Shown in pieces: positions 38,043 through 50,057 of a stretch of DNA of 64,000 bases. The notes below the pieces were generated by a model that searched no databases, was not told where the DNA came from, and was given only the letters and a program-made list of their open reading frames with translations. Position 1 is the stretch's first letter, and each line of letters starts with the position of its first letter. A program made the translations under genes and the position numbers. The DNA lies in assembly GCA_963930645.1 (NCBI GenBank), contig OZ005648.1, positions 104,915,167-104,979,166 of the forward strand. Direction: 5' to 3'. The stretch is from Salticus scenicus. Taxonomy: Eukaryota > Arthropoda > Arachnida > Araneae > Salticidae.

Positions 38043-38458
38043 GTGAATGTTCTTTGCATGTATAACGTTCAAGGTAATTTTGCTGAGTATTTTGCTGAGT
38101 ATGTAAACAGGAAGGGTTTACATTTAAATAAAGCTTATGATAAAGATGACTGTGTTAATTTCTTGGATATTTTTCTTGATGTTCAACATAAAAATTTTAA
38201 TCTAGATCTATATGATAAAAAGAAAAAAATTCTATTTAATTGTTACAGTATGCCTCATTGGTACAGTAATTTGCACAAAAAAAAAAATCTAAATTAATAT
38301 TTTAATTGGTCAACTAGATAGATTCTATAATATATGTAATAGTCATTCAAGTTATAATAAACACGTTTTAAAATTGCTGATAATCTTTTTAATGATAATA
38401 ACTATCCATTGAATTTTATAAAGTATTACGCCAATAATTTTAATAGATGTTTGCGATT
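38043..38458 (+). pseudogene. possible reverse-transcriptase C-terminal fragment
   Basis: The first 84 codons (38,043-38,297) are open. They hold a 'FLDIFLDVQHKNFNLDLYDK' stretch, then 'PHWYSNLHKK'. Past the stop, other frames carry 'GQLDRFYNICNSHSSYNKH'. This order (FLDv...lYDKr...p...SNlh, then gqL.RfyriC) is what I associate with the C-terminal part of Penelope-like and related reverse transcriptases. No catalytic motif or element end is present. It is a broken, short relic; the family call rests on memory and is tentative. Confidence 0.35.
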
Positions 38459-38719
38459 GAGGTAATAGCAGCGGTATTGTTTCTTCCAGTGTTCTCTCTT
38501 CGAGGAAAATTTTCCCTTTTTAGGGAAATTCCGGGTCTCGGAGGGAAAAAATTTCCGTTCTTTTTCAAGAACGAGCATGAACGTTCGAAAATCTCTCTCT
38601 ATCTCTTTTTTCTTTCATAATTTAATTAAATAAATCGTTTAAACGTTTATTTTATATTATTTTATTTATTTTTTATTTTAGCAAATTAAATACCTATTTA
38701 CATATTTATACGACAGAGT

Positions 38720-39410
38720 GTATCAGAAATGTTTACTTTCGGTTATATTCATATATGAATGCATTCGATTCGTAAAAAATGTCAACTTCCGACGTATTTA
38801 CACGTTTTAAAATGTCTTAAACCCGATTTGACCACAAAAATAAATACATAAATAATTAAAATAAAATAAAATCTCCGTTCATCTGTGTGAGTGACAAAAC
38901 GTTTATGGCAGCTCTAGATCAAAAACTAAGACACATAACTTAAAAAAAAATATATTTAGTTGCATCTTGACATAAATTGTGACAATCAAACTCTCTTTTA
39001 TATCACCCAACAAGTAACGTTGATATGATGTGATTCCCCCCATTTCCGGAAAACTTTTGTCAGCTTCTATAGTATAAAATTTCACAAAACTTAATACTTG
39101 AAAGCGCTCTTATAAAAAACTATGTATGTCAAAATAGGTATATATCGGCTGGCAGATGAATCATTTAAACTGTAATTTCCTCCGTGTACGAAAAGGTTAT
39201 ATCTCAGCATCTAAAGCATATAAGCATCAAGCTTGATGTGTGAGCTGTCCATTAGTACTGTCAGAGAAAAGAAACTACTTAAAAACGCCCTTTTTTTTTT
39301 GACTTGGCAACACGAAAAAAATATACAAAACTCAAAAATAAATATTAAAAATAAAATTGAGTGTAAACGTGCAAGAGAAAAATGTTTTTCCATTACTTAA
39401 CATTGAAAAT
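38720..39410 (+). mobile_element. B-family repeat, eroded copy B2
   Basis: The stretch 'cgattcgtaaaaaatgtcaa' to 'aaacccgatttgacc' (38,766-38,833) aligns with the first ~100 bases of B1. Later blocks ('aagcttgatgtgtgagctgtc') resemble the B1 interior. The leading hairpin is only faintly visible near 38,727-38,765. The two minus frames here are repeat sequence. Confidence 0.5.
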
Positions 39411-40822
39411 TAATTATATTGTCAAAATAATTAAATCAAAATAATATTATCAAAATATATTAAAACTATGGTTCAAAGTGAACTGCAAACAAAATTTAAA
39501 GAACTGAATATAGTAACCGTTGCTAGGGAACGCAACACAGTTACCGTATGTTTTTATATAGGTCAATAGACATTAAAGAAAAAGAAAAAGTGTCCCTAAA
39601 TTAAGTTTTAATTTATAAAGAATTCTTTATTTATTTACATTCCAAAATTTAAAATCGGCATGATTTTTTTTTTTTTTTACACTGTCGAAATTTAAAATGA
39701 TAATGACCTTCGTCACATCAAACGAAAACGGTGCATTAAATTTATCTTCAACGTATAAAAACTAAAACGATAGATTAAACTTTTTCATCAAATAAAATTG
39801 AAACTTGTTCCGATGCAATAAGATATGTACTCATCAAATAAGCATGAAATGAAATGCGTTTCAGACTATTAAATCAATCTTCATGAGATAAGCAATACAT
39901 AAAATCGATTATAAAATTACAACAATATTTCGATAGATAAAAATATTACAATAGACCTAAAATCTATTATAATCTGATCGAGCTGAGATGCATTTTTATT
40001 ATTATTATTATTTTTTTTTTCTCTCTCTCTCCAGTAAAATTAAAGCTATGAATCCTGTATTTATCGTATAAACATAAAACTATAGATTCAATGTATCATC
40101 ACCGAATGAAATTGAAATACCTTTCAATATAATAAATCTGTCATCATCAGATAAAACAAAATTGAAACGCTTTTCGTTGCTTAAAAACTGTCTTCATCAG
40201 ATTAAAATAAAATGAAGAGTGTTTCGATACATTAAATATAGCTTCTTTATTTAAAATTAAACGAACAACGCGTTTTGAAATATTATCATCAAATCAAATT
40301 TTATTGTGTACAATGAATTGAATCTATTTTCCCTAGATTAAACATGTTTGTTCAAATAACTTTTTGTTTATGACAATAATATTATTAATGTAATTTGTAT
40401 AATAATTGATAAATTAAACTTCCTTAAAGGTAGAAAATTCAAAAACCTCAAAATTAAATTTAGAAGAAAATTTATTTATTTCAGTCCACGGCCCGACACA
40501 AGAACGTGAAATAAAATAAAATAAAATTCGGTGTGAGTCAAATTACAGTGTGTGTCAGATAAAAAATCCATGCACTTAAATTCGGGACTGCAGCTTCCAT
40601 AGATTACTCAAATCAAATTTAGCGTTAAAAGAGGCAGTCTGGAGTTTTCGCCCTCGTATCGCCCTTCCCCTAAAATAAAAAAATCACAAAATGGGTTTTT
40701 TGGAAATATCCAAAAGATGACACATGGCTGTTTTCAACGCTTTTATGCCATTTTTGTTTGAGTTCTACTCAAAAATCAGCAATTTGCGAAATTTATCCCC
40801 CAAGAACAATTTTTCCCTCCTC

Positions 40823-40854
<32 letters not shown>

Positions 40855-41269
40855 TTGTTTTGTTGTACCCAAGTTTAATCTTCTGATATGCAATTTCTTC
40901 ACGGTGAAGTAATTTGGAGCTGATTTATGCATCAAACGTGTTTTTGCCTCCTGCATCTCCCAGGGAGTGAGTGGACGAAGCGGAATTTCGCAAAAGTTGA
41001 TAGATATCATTTTAAGTAGGGTACAGGCTTAAACACCTGCCAAGTATCTTTGGATTTTGTCCATTCTTTCTCACGTAATACCTGGATAAATGTAGCGTTA
41101 CAGATATACAGATACAATGACAAACACATACACAGACACATAGAAAATTTTATGAAGTCACTTTTAGCTTGCATGATGCGTGAATGTTGAATATATTGCA
41201 ATTTTTTTATTTATTTATTTTTTTTTTTTTTGATGAAATGACAGACAAATGTCTGATTTTATTGATATA
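39411..41269. other. AT-rich intergenic, unexplained minus frames at its end
   Basis: Mostly non-coding. Two abutting minus-strand frames at 41,201-41,007 and 41,010-40,828 have less biased composition than the surroundings (e.g. 'LREKEWTKSKDTWQVFKP' and 'PLRPLTPWEMQEAKTR'). A possible acceptor 'tatccag' lies at about 41,083. I recognise no family and do not call a gene. Confidence 0.4.
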
Positions 41270-42780
41270 CACTCATGTCCATAAATTAAGGATAATGCTA
41301 GCTGAGGCAAATAAAGGTTCAGAAGCATAACAAATATGACTTATTCATAGAGTCAATTTATTAAACAAAAGATCAAGAACAAAAAAAGGCGGTTTTTGTA
41401 GGATACCATTTATAAAAACTACGGTTTTTGCTCCCTGAAGCAATTATAAAAAATATCTCCCTTGCAAAATCTTAACATTACATGGTTGGTATGATGGCTA
41501 ATACATTGTATGTCTCTCAGATGATGGAATACAGTCGTTACAACGCTTAGGAATGCTGAGTATTAAATTATTGATCTGATCTTGGGGAAGATTACTCTAC
41601 TCAGTAAGCAATGCTCTCCGAAGTTCCGGTACACATGTAGGAGGTGGTTGACGGACTACAACTCATCGGAAAAGCATGTCCTACACATGCTCTATCGGAT
41701 TTTAGTCAGGTGCGAATGATTCCATGCGGGTGATAGCTTCAGATTGTAGGCATCCGTGTACAACGTTTGCACGATGAGGACGCGCATTGTCGTCCATAAA
41801 CACAAATTCTGAGCTCATGGCACCCGTAAACAAACGTACATGTTGTTCCCGAATGATGTCCCGATAAATTTCGTCTATCATTCTTCCGATTTGAACATGC
41901 AGATCTGTTATGGTGCCCAATATGATACCCCCCCCCCCACCCACCCAAACGAGCACTCCTGCCCCACAGTAACGGTGTCGTTCAATGATGTTGTTTTGGT
42001 GGTAACGGGTTCCTGACGTTCTACATATGAAAGTCTGGCTTGAATCACGCTGCAGGCTAAACCTGGACTCGTCGGAAAACATCACACAAGCTCACTGTGC
42101 CGCTGTCCGCATTCCATGTTCTCTACTCCAAGTTAACCGCTGGCACAGTGCATTGCCGTAAGTGGAACACATCTAACAGGCCTGCGAGCATATAGACCAA
42201 TATCACCCAAACGTTTATACACGGTTTGTCTTGAAACTGTGGCACTCGTGGCTGCAGACAGCTGAAGAGGCAGGTCTGATGCTGCACTTTATCTGCTTAT
42301 TTTGGCAGTTACTGCCAAATACCGGTGGTCATTCGGCATTGTAACTCGGGGCCGACCAGTACTGTAACGTCGACTAGCATTTCCATCATTTTGGAATCGT
42401 TGCCAAAGCCTAGAGATGAGACTTTGGGCGATTCTAAGTTCCCCCGATACTTCTATCTGAGTACGCCCATATTCTAGTCGGCCGATAATTCTACCACATA
42501 AAAAATTATCTGCATGCGTTCTCTGTGTCATAACCATTCGGTTGTGGCACTGAGCGGCACACAGAATGCCTGTGAACAATTTTCCTTCTTTGCTCCCATT
42601 CCTTATCTACCCCCTTCTTACACTTTAGTCATTCTAACATCATATCGGGGTCATCTAAAGGCTTCCTATAATTTGCATATATTCTTAAAGATGTGTGTGG
42701 TATTTCGATAGGTGAAATTTTTGCATTAAAGTTCGATTTCAGTGTGAATCTGAATTATCCTTAATTTATGGACATGAGTG
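41270..42780. mobile_element. complete Tc1-like transposon (inactive)
   Basis: TA at 41,268-41,269 and 42,781-42,782. The ~28-bp perfect terminal inverted repeats begin CACTCATGTCCATAAATTAA. The length of 1,511 bp and the single minus-strand transposase relic are normal for Tc1-like elements. The transposase is broken, so the element cannot move itself. Confidence 0.93.
41470..42543 (-). pseudogene. Tc1-like transposase pseudogene
   Basis: Read from right to left. The N-terminal part (42,543-42,289) is open and has the helix-turn-helix region ('GRIIGRLEYGRTQIEVSGEL', 'SLISRLWQRFQNDGNASRR') and the GRPRV linker. The middle (42,288-42,090) shifts frame and has a stop after the 'VSRQTVYKRLGDIGLYARR' block. 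The catalytic part (42,085-41,702) is open, with FSDESRF (first Asp) and FMDDNARPH (second Asp), and is expanded by a glycine run from a C-tract (41,930-41,945). The region expected to hold the third acidic residue (PIEHV, near 41,690) follows an in-frame stop. Known for the family: cut-and-paste DDE/D transposase. At least one frameshift and several stops make it non-functional. Confidence 0.9.
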
Positions 42781-43137
42781 TAGATAATTACAATTTTTCC
42801 TGGGGGAATTATATTTTACATATGTGCTCTTTTGGAACGCATCTGGAGATTTTAAACAGGCTTTGAATAATAATATGAATCTACCGCTCAGTATCCATGA
42901 AATATATAGTTTCCGTAACCGCAGTAATTTACTCATTGTCTATGGCATCACAAATTCTCTAAGTGTAAAACTTAAAAACAATGTTCAATAATAAGCTGTT
43001 TAACATGATAAAATTAAATACTTTTAATTAACTATTTACGGTTCTTTTTATTCGTTTTAATCTCTTTTCTTTTTTCAAATGACGTTCTTTTAATTGTTAT
43101 AAATAGAAAATTTTTATAGTTGGAATGTCTGATTGTA

Positions 43138-43351
43138 CAGTCGGCTGCAAAATTATTCGAGCACTAGCCAATAATTCCTATATTTAAAAAACACACTTAA
43201 GACTGTTTTGCTAAGTAAATCCTTGTCGAATCATTGTCTTAGACTGATTAATAACATGACTCGACAAGGATTTATTTAAGAAAGCTGTATTAAGTGTACT
43301 TTTTTTTGGCAAAGATTATTGCTAGTGCTCGAATAATTTTGCAGCCGACTG
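43138..43351. mobile_element. palindromic TA-MITE, family D, diverged copy
   Basis: TA flanks both sides. The ends CAGTCGGCTGCAAAATTATT and complement frame ~100-base arms, which share 'aaatccttgtcgaatc' and the 'cactagc' block with the copies at 4,109 and 56,570. Confidence 0.85.
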
Positions 43352-43500
43352 TATGTTACTATTGAAAAAGTAATAAGTTTAAACGATAAGGCTTTGAAAT
43401 TTTTGATATATCCGTATATAAAAATATAAAAACAGATATTAAGAATAAAAAATAGAAGGAAGTTTTAAATATTATTAAAAGGTAAAAGCTTCCGGAAAAA

Positions 43501-43602
43501 TCTAGTGATTTGAACTTATTTTTATGTTTCATTGAAAAAAATGTTGTAAAATCTAGTGAGTTGAACTTATTTTTATGTTTCATTGAAAAAAATGTTGTAA
43601 AA
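43501..43602. repeat. 51-bp tandem duplication
   Basis: Two nearly identical 51-base units, each starting TCTAGTGA(T/G)TTGAAC and ending 'atgttgtaaaa'. The minus frame over them shows the same repeat. Confidence 0.85.
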
Positions 43603-43865
43603 TTCTTTTTTAAAAATATATGTTTTATATATTTTTAAAATATATATTCTAAACTTTATTATCAGTGTCACCTACTTAATTTGAATTATGCGTTTAATAT
43701 CATAAATGTGAGAGCGATTCGGAAAATAATACTTTCATGCCCACTACTTGGGCAATAGAACTGCAAATATTTTGAACTGTTTATCATTAATGTACTGATG
43801 TTTAAGCTGTAGGATATCACTTTTTTTACAATCCGATTTTTTATTGTTCCTGAATAATCGAGCAA

Positions 43866-44480
43866 TCTGTGGCATCCAGTGATGATATCTGGTTGAAACT
43901 GTGGTCTGTAACTGAATTTCTAACTGCAGAAGGTTATGCGCCCATCAACATTCATCGCCTTCTCATTGCCATTTACGGGGTTGCATGTGATGACGCACGC
44001 GACGACTGTGCGGAGCTGAGCAACGATTGTGAAACGCCAAAATCAAGTCGCATAAAATCACCAGGCTGAGCACCGAATTAGACGGCCCTTAACGGACTCT
44101 GAGTAGGAGCATCAGCATCATGTGGACGAGTTGATTCGGGGCAATCGCAGGATCAAGCAATATGAGATCGCAATAACAAAGGAAGATCGACAACACGAGA
44201 TCACTACAAAACTCAGGAAGCACTGCAGCGCCTGAGGTTCACGGGCATTCTGCCTCATTCTCCCTGCAGTCCGTTTGCTTTTGGATCTTCCCCAAACTTA
44301 AGTACCACTTTAAGGGCCAATACTTTATTTGTGATGTGGAGGTGGGAGCAATAGTTCCTCAATGGTGCCTCCAGCAGAAACCACAATTCTTCGTTGACGG
44401 CATAAAAAATCTAGTTTCGTGTTGTCACTAATGTGCTGCCTGTAATGGGGACTATTTTGAAAAACGATACCATAATTTGT
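43866..44480 (+). pseudogene. mariner transposase relic with internal deletion
   Basis: The start reads the N-terminal mariner region ('WLKLWSVTEFLTAEGYAPIN', 'IHRLLIAIYG'). Further frames carry a 'VDELIRGNRRIKQYEIAI' type stretch near 44,125-44,165. The sequence then passes directly into the C-terminal region ('LRFTGILPHSPCSP', about 44,232; then 'NGDYFEK', about 44,450), so most of the catalytic domain is deleted. The reading frame changes several times. The terminal repeats are not recognised with confidence. It is a dead fragment of a DDD transposase gene. Confidence 0.75.
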
Positions 44481-44544
44481 TGCTGGCATTATAAACTTTG
44501 TACTGATACCTATATCGGTTCTATCTGTCAAACACAAATACAGG

Positions 44545-44706
44545 CAGGGATGAAAATGTTTTGTCTTTTTTCGGAACTCTTCTACCGGTAATTTTTAATA
44601 ATAATCTATATCCTATTTAATCGAAAGATGTTAGTGTAAAAATACACTCAGTTTTTCTAAATAAAAATAGTGGTGCGTATGACGATAATCATTTTCACCC
44701 CTGAAT
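44545..44706. mobile_element. family C foldback MITE, copy C8, different termini
   Basis: The outer arms 'cagggatgaaaatg' and 'cattttcacccctg' pair. The inside has the T-run, 'cctatttaatcgaaagatgt', 'aaaatacactca' and 'aaaatagtggtgcg', i.e. the family C core between different ends. Confidence 0.65.
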
Positions 44707-45654
44707 GCAGGTATCGCTTTGGAAGCATTACTTTCTAAGTCAATCACCTTCGTTTTATTGTACTTAAGCTTTTTGGTTACCAGAAAAATGTGATAGAAAT
44801 ATTTATTTCATTTACTCAGTGAAATCTGTCACAGAAATATATAACCAAAATTTTAATATAACTTCACGGCTGCACAAAAGGGATAAAAGTTGGCAGTTAC
44901 GATAACAATGAGCATGAGTTTTTTTAAAACAGAATAAAACATGTTCACTTTTACAATAACATAATTATCATACACTCTATTCACATTTTAAAACCTTTAT
45001 AAAAATTTCTAGGAAATTATGCAAAAGAGTTCTTAAAAATTCCTTTCGGCTTTATTATTTTTTTTAATCCTTAACTTAGAGATTTTCTTTTGCCTTTTAG
45101 AATGTGTTATATAACTAACAGACAATGTTTTTAAATTTAAAAACCTTTTTTTCAAATTTCCAGACTATTATGTAATAGAGTGTTCCTATTTCTAATATCT
45201 CTAAGTTCTTTTAAACTTTAAAATCTTAATACGTAGCTTGTGTAATATTTTCAGTTTCCGGAAATTTAATCTTTCAACATCCTCTTGATTCCTTTGAATT
45301 TAAAATAAGTCTTTGAAATACTCTTCATTTCGACATCACAAAGAGACATATTAATTAACTTTCTTTCAAAATTCTAAGATTAATCAGGATTTCAATATCA
45401 TTCTTGGTACGACATTCATGAAAAGATCTGCATGAATCTCAGTAAAAGTTAAAATCTGAAGTGCAATTTTACAGAAATTTGCGACGTATATATAATTATC
45501 GTTTAATAACATTATAAGTGAAATTCTTTTCAAAATAGCTTTTAATAAGATCATGCATAATTTTTATAATGTAGTAAAATAAAAACATAGATTTATCTTA
45601 TAAAAAAGAGAAAAATTGTCCGTCGCAAGAATCAGTTTAATCCAATTAAATATA
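44707..45654. other. AT-rich intergenic
   Basis: No gene or element is supported before the copia target duplication. Confidence 0.6.
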
Positions 45655-45659
45655 TAATC
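45655..45659. repeat. target-site duplication (TAATC), left
   Basis: TAATC directly precedes the 5' LTR and is repeated at 56,323-56,327 after the 3' LTR. Five bases is the usual copia target duplication. Confidence 0.9.
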
Positions 45660-46468
45660 TGTTAGGTTTAGAAATTTAAAATATTAGTATGTTCTTGACA
45701 CTCAATATTTTATTCAGTTTCACTCCCTCTTTAGTTTAACTATCTCTCCTTTTTTTATTAAAACCGGTGGTTATTAAAAATCTAAGTAATTTATTTTCTA
45801 TTTACTTTTATAATTTTAAGTTAATAAATATTTAAAAACTCATAGTTTATTTAAAATTTATTTTAGCATAAAATATTAATACGTTAGCCGAAGCTATCCG
45901 TATGCAAATGACATAACTCTACGTCATCTGCTTGAATTGAATAAGTAGCGTAGCAGAAAAGCAATCGTGTGGCTTTTTCGGTGTTAGTGCCGAGGTGAAT
46001 CCCGGTAATAAAGAAGCTGGCGTTAAACGCAGTTTGTATATTTCAGTTTAAATTTTTCCTTAATAACCTCGACAATATTAAAGCTTGTGTAGAAAGCTGT
46101 TGTTTTTCAGATGAGGTTTAAGTAAATATTTTTAGATTAATTCGAGGATGATAGTTATTTTAAAACTGCAAACTTTTAAGCTTATTTCAGTAATAGTATA
46201 GGCTTCAGTAACTACTCTGTACTAATATATCTGCCCTGAAGAATATTAAACGAATCGTCTAAATGTATTATAATTTTTATTTTCGTTTGCCATATTTTTA
46301 TTTCACTAGATAAATCAATCTAGTTTTTAAATAAATGATTTTATTTAAAAGAAAAACTTGTCATATTTCTTTTTACCTGCTCAATACAGTTTCCACTGGA
46401 CTCTATTATTTCAACTCTGCTTAACTTTGAAGCTTTAAGATAATCATGTCAGGTTTATAAACCTGACT
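45660..46468 (+). repeat. copia 5' LTR
   Basis: It starts TGTTAGGTTTAGAAATT and is ~99% identical to 55,512-56,322. Its last base is T where the 3' copy has the canonical A. A 2-base indel ('gaggtttaagt' against 'gaggtttttaagt') and about seven substitutions separate the two LTRs. Confidence 0.95.
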
Positions 46469-46471
46469 TAT

Positions 46472-46495
46472 TTGGTTATGGGCTATTGCCCAGTA
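46472..46495 (+). promoter_or_regulatory. primer-binding site, copia type (initiator tRNA-Met half)
   Basis: GGTTATGGGC (46,474-46,483), a few bases after the LTR, resembles the copia primer-binding site. In copia that site pairs with an internal part of the initiator methionine tRNA rather than with its 3' end. Confidence 0.7.
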
Positions 46496-46622
46496 TTGAG
46501 CAGTTTAAGTGAAAGTTTTAAATGACAAAGTTTAATGAAGTAAAGTTTCCTTCCGGCGTATTGGTCCCAAAGTTTTATAAGAATCTTTAAGAAGGGGGGT
46601 GGGGGCAATACAGTTAACGAAA

Positions 46623-47874
46623 ATGGCAATGATACAGCATAGTATAGAAAAACACAATGCTACGAATTATTGTAACTGGGCAGTTGATGTGAAGTTTTTA
46701 TTATTTGAAAAGATTGCCTGGGATATCGTAATCGGAACTGAAGGAAAAGCCGAAACCATCAGCTGATCCGAAAGAATCAAAAGATTATAATACGAGGTCA
46801 AAACTTGCTTTATCTATTTTATACCTCAATACTGAGAAGGACTTTCGTCGGATTAGAGAGAAATTAACGGATCCAGCTGAGATATGGAAAAAATTAAAAC
46901 AACATTTTCGTCCTGATAACCGAGCACGCCACATGCAGTTGTGCAGCGAACTGTTTTCATGTAAAATAAAAAGTGGCGAGAAAATTGATATGTATGCTGT
47001 ACTCATGAGAATAGCTGAACTTTTAGAAGCAATTGATCAACCAATGAAGGAAATTTATCTATCATTCCAGTTGCTTCGTTATCTCCCAGAGAAATTCGAT
47101 AGTATAGTTCAGAGCATACTTAGGTGGCCTGATGATAAATTTGTATTTAAAGATATTTTAGTTGAATTAATTAGTGAAGAATCAAGGATTGAATTGCGTG
47201 ATCAAGATAAGTGTGATGAACTTTTCATGGAGAGTTACAGCACACAGTACTCAAAATCAAATGTGACTTGTTTCCGCTGTGGAGTTCCGGGACATATCAG
47301 TCGTTTTTGTCAAAATTCAAGGAAAAACTTCGAGCCAAGATCAACATCGAAAGTGTATCAACGCCGAAAGTCTCCGTTTTTCCAGTGGCAACGTGCTCAA
47401 TCCCCTCACAGACCATGGCGAGCTAAATCTCCAGAGGCAACTGCATCCACTACCAGTGATTCCAGTCCTGAGAGATCTAACCAGAAAGAACCTGACCATT
47501 CCCAGAGAAGAGGCCGTTCCAGACTCCCGAGACGAACCAGAAAGGACTCTAACCAGGTTTTTTTTACTTTTGCTAATTTAAGTAAAAATGTGTGTGACAA
47601 AAGCAATTGGCTTTTTGATTCGGCTGCGAGTAATCACTTTTGTGGTGATAAAAATTTGTTTTCTAATTTTAAACCATTGTATAATGAAAGATTAGCTGTT
47701 GCAATAGATAATATTGATTTTCCTATTCAAGGAACTGGTGATGTTAAATTACGATTTGGTCAACAAAATATAACATTTACTAATGTAATGTATTGCTCTA
47801 AATTGAGAAAAAATTTAATATCTGCTCCAAAGATGGATATTGCAGGAGCTAAATTTAAGGGGGGGGAATGGTAA
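46623..47874 (+). pseudogene. gag: copia gag and protease region
   Basis: The ATG at 46,623 opens the gag frame. A one-base frame change near 46,755-46,770 moves it to the frame that is open from there to 47,874. In that long frame, counting from 46,933: a gag coiled region; a CCHC zinc knuckle C-x2-C-x4-H-x4-C at residues 113-126, which binds RNA; an Arg/Ser-rich linker (140-205); and the protease active-site region WLFDSAAS (residues 227-234), where the family usually has D-S/T-G/A. A run of eight Gs (about 47,859-47,866) shifts the frame just before the stop. Role by family: capsid protein and polyprotein cleavage. Confidence 0.9.
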
Positions 47875-49131
47875 AATTAAAGTAACTAATAAATATGATC
47901 AATTTTTATTTACTGCTAAATTGCATGATGGTATTTATTATTTATTTCCAACAATTCCATCCAAAGAAACGAAAAATGTTAAATTTGAAGTTTCTAAAAC
48001 TTCAAGTATAAGAAACTCTCAGGATACAAAAACTGAAGTTTTACATACTCAAAAGGACAGTTTTAACATGTGGCACAGACGTTTTGCTCATGCTAATCCT
48101 AAACTAATTGACAATACTTGTAAATTTGATAGTGTGAGGGGGCTTCCTAAATTAAAAGTCGATGGAACTTCTTGTGAAACTTGTAAACTTAACAAACAAA
48201 GACGAATTTCTTTTAAACCGCATGGTCAAATAAGGTCTAGACATCCTCTTGAATTATTACATATGGGTGTATGGGGACCATGCAAAATAACTGGCCGAAA
48301 CGGTCAAAGGTATTTCTTATCAATTATCGATGATTTTTCTCGTAAAGTAACAATATTTCCTATGAAAGCAAAAACTGAGGTATTTAAATCTTTAGAAATT
48401 ATGTAACAAGAGCGGAGAGATTTTTAAACTGTCAGGTAAAAGCTATTAGATCAGATAATGGGAAAGAGTTTCAAAATAATAATTTTAAATCTTTTTGTGA
48501 GCTGAAAGGCATAAAACATGAATTTACTAACATTTATTCACCGGAACAAAATTCTGTTGCAGAAAGATTTAACCAAACTATTGTTGATGGTATGAGGACA
48601 GTTTTAGACGAAAGTGGGTTAAATAAAAGTTTTTGGCCAGACGCGGCTTTATACTTTGCGTATACCTGGAACAGAATTTGTCATACTGATTTAGAGAAAA
48701 CACCGTTTGAGCTGTATGGTGGTTATAAACCTTCAGTAAATCACTTAAAATCTTTTGGCTCAACAGCATACGTAGGGGTACCCAAACAACTTAGAAACAA
48801 ACTTGACCGTAAAGCGAAAAAAGGAATTATGATAGGTTACGCCCTTAGTACAAAAGGTTACAGGATATGGCTCCCAGATGAAAATAAAACAATAGAAACA
48901 ATTAATGTTAAAATTGAAGAACCGATAAATATTGGGGAGCGCAGTGGAGCAGTGATGGGCCGCGAAAATGAAAGTTGGTTATGTTCAGATGAGGGGTCAG
49001 ATTCAGAAAGTGTGAATAATGCTGATTCAGATGCTTTTAATATATATCAGACTTACCCTGATCATTCTGAATCTTCGTCCGACGAGGAAATTAAATCCAG
49101 TCGAGACATAATTAAACGAGTCCCGCTCATA
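47840..49131 (+). pseudogene. copia integrase region
   Basis: The first part (to 48,406) has the pre-integrase HHCC zinc module (MWHRRFAHAN ... CETCKLNKQ), then the start of the integrase core. Where copia has an Asp before the GP pair, the sequence reads HMGVWGP, so the first catalytic Asp appears to be Gly. A frame change near 48,400 leads into the frame open to 49,131. This carries the second catalytic Asp (IRSDNGKEF, about 48,447) and the Glu in the NSVAERFN block (about 48,555). The frame is interrupted at 49,131 by the 2.7-kb insert and continues in register after 51,841. Role by family: inserts the cDNA into host DNA; inactive here. Confidence 0.9.
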
Positions 49132-50008
49132 AGCCCCGTTCACATGAGCAGTTTCTACCCGGGTCAAACCCGCGTCAATCTTCGTGAAGCTGTTCACATT
49201 CTTCCATCCCGCATAAAAGGAGGGTTAGACCAGGGTCATTTTTCCTCCGAAATCAACCCCGCAATATACTAGGGGATAAGAGGGAATAACCCGCGAATTA
49301 CCCAGAATGCTTTTCGCTTGTTTCTTTCTGTTTCATCACGGATTCATACTGAGACAGCGAATTGCGCACTATTTTCAAGAGATAAACTGCGTTCTTTTTT
49401 ATTTATTTATTTTATTTATTTATTATTATTATTTTGCGTGTGCGTATTGTTCTGTGAAGATAATTGAAGAATAATAAAACTAGAGGAAGGAATTTAAAAT
49501 AATGCGTGGATATTATATAAATGAAAAATATAAAACGGCACATTGTTTTGCACTTTTCTTTTTTCCTTTTTAATTGAAATTTCTAAAATTCTCAGTAAAC
49601 TAAGATATAGTAAATTAATATTGTTTTACAATATGAATAATTTTTTTGTATTATAAAGGTTATTTAAGGAAATGGTAGACATATTTTTTTTTTCCTTTGT
49701 AAATAACTTCTTAGAATTATAAACATTTTGTATGCATATGCATTGGAATATAACAATATTAAGTATTAAAATTTCTCAAAAACTATTTAAATTCAATAAA
49801 ATTAAATTAAAAATTTATATATTTTTAAAAAATTAATCCTTCTAAACAATTTTTAACCTTTTCTCTTTATTTTACATTATTATAATTTATTTAACAATAT
49901 ATTCTAAACATGTTTGAATATTGCTTTCTCTATTAATTGATGAAATAATTTTTTAAAAATGTTTTTATGTTTGCATATTAATTTTTTTCATTTAATTTCC
50001 AGCGTTCA

Positions 50009-50057
<49 letters not shown>

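Noticed and set aside
38480..38640. Possible hAT end ('cagtgttctctcttcgagg')
   Set aside because: No matching second terminus or target duplication found.
42514..42711. + frame of 65 codons at the Tc1 end
   Set aside because: Antisense to the transposase N-terminus and untranslated end.
47279..47606. Frames opposing or overlapping copia gag
   Set aside because: Shadows of the gag/protease frame, which has the zinc knuckle and protease site.
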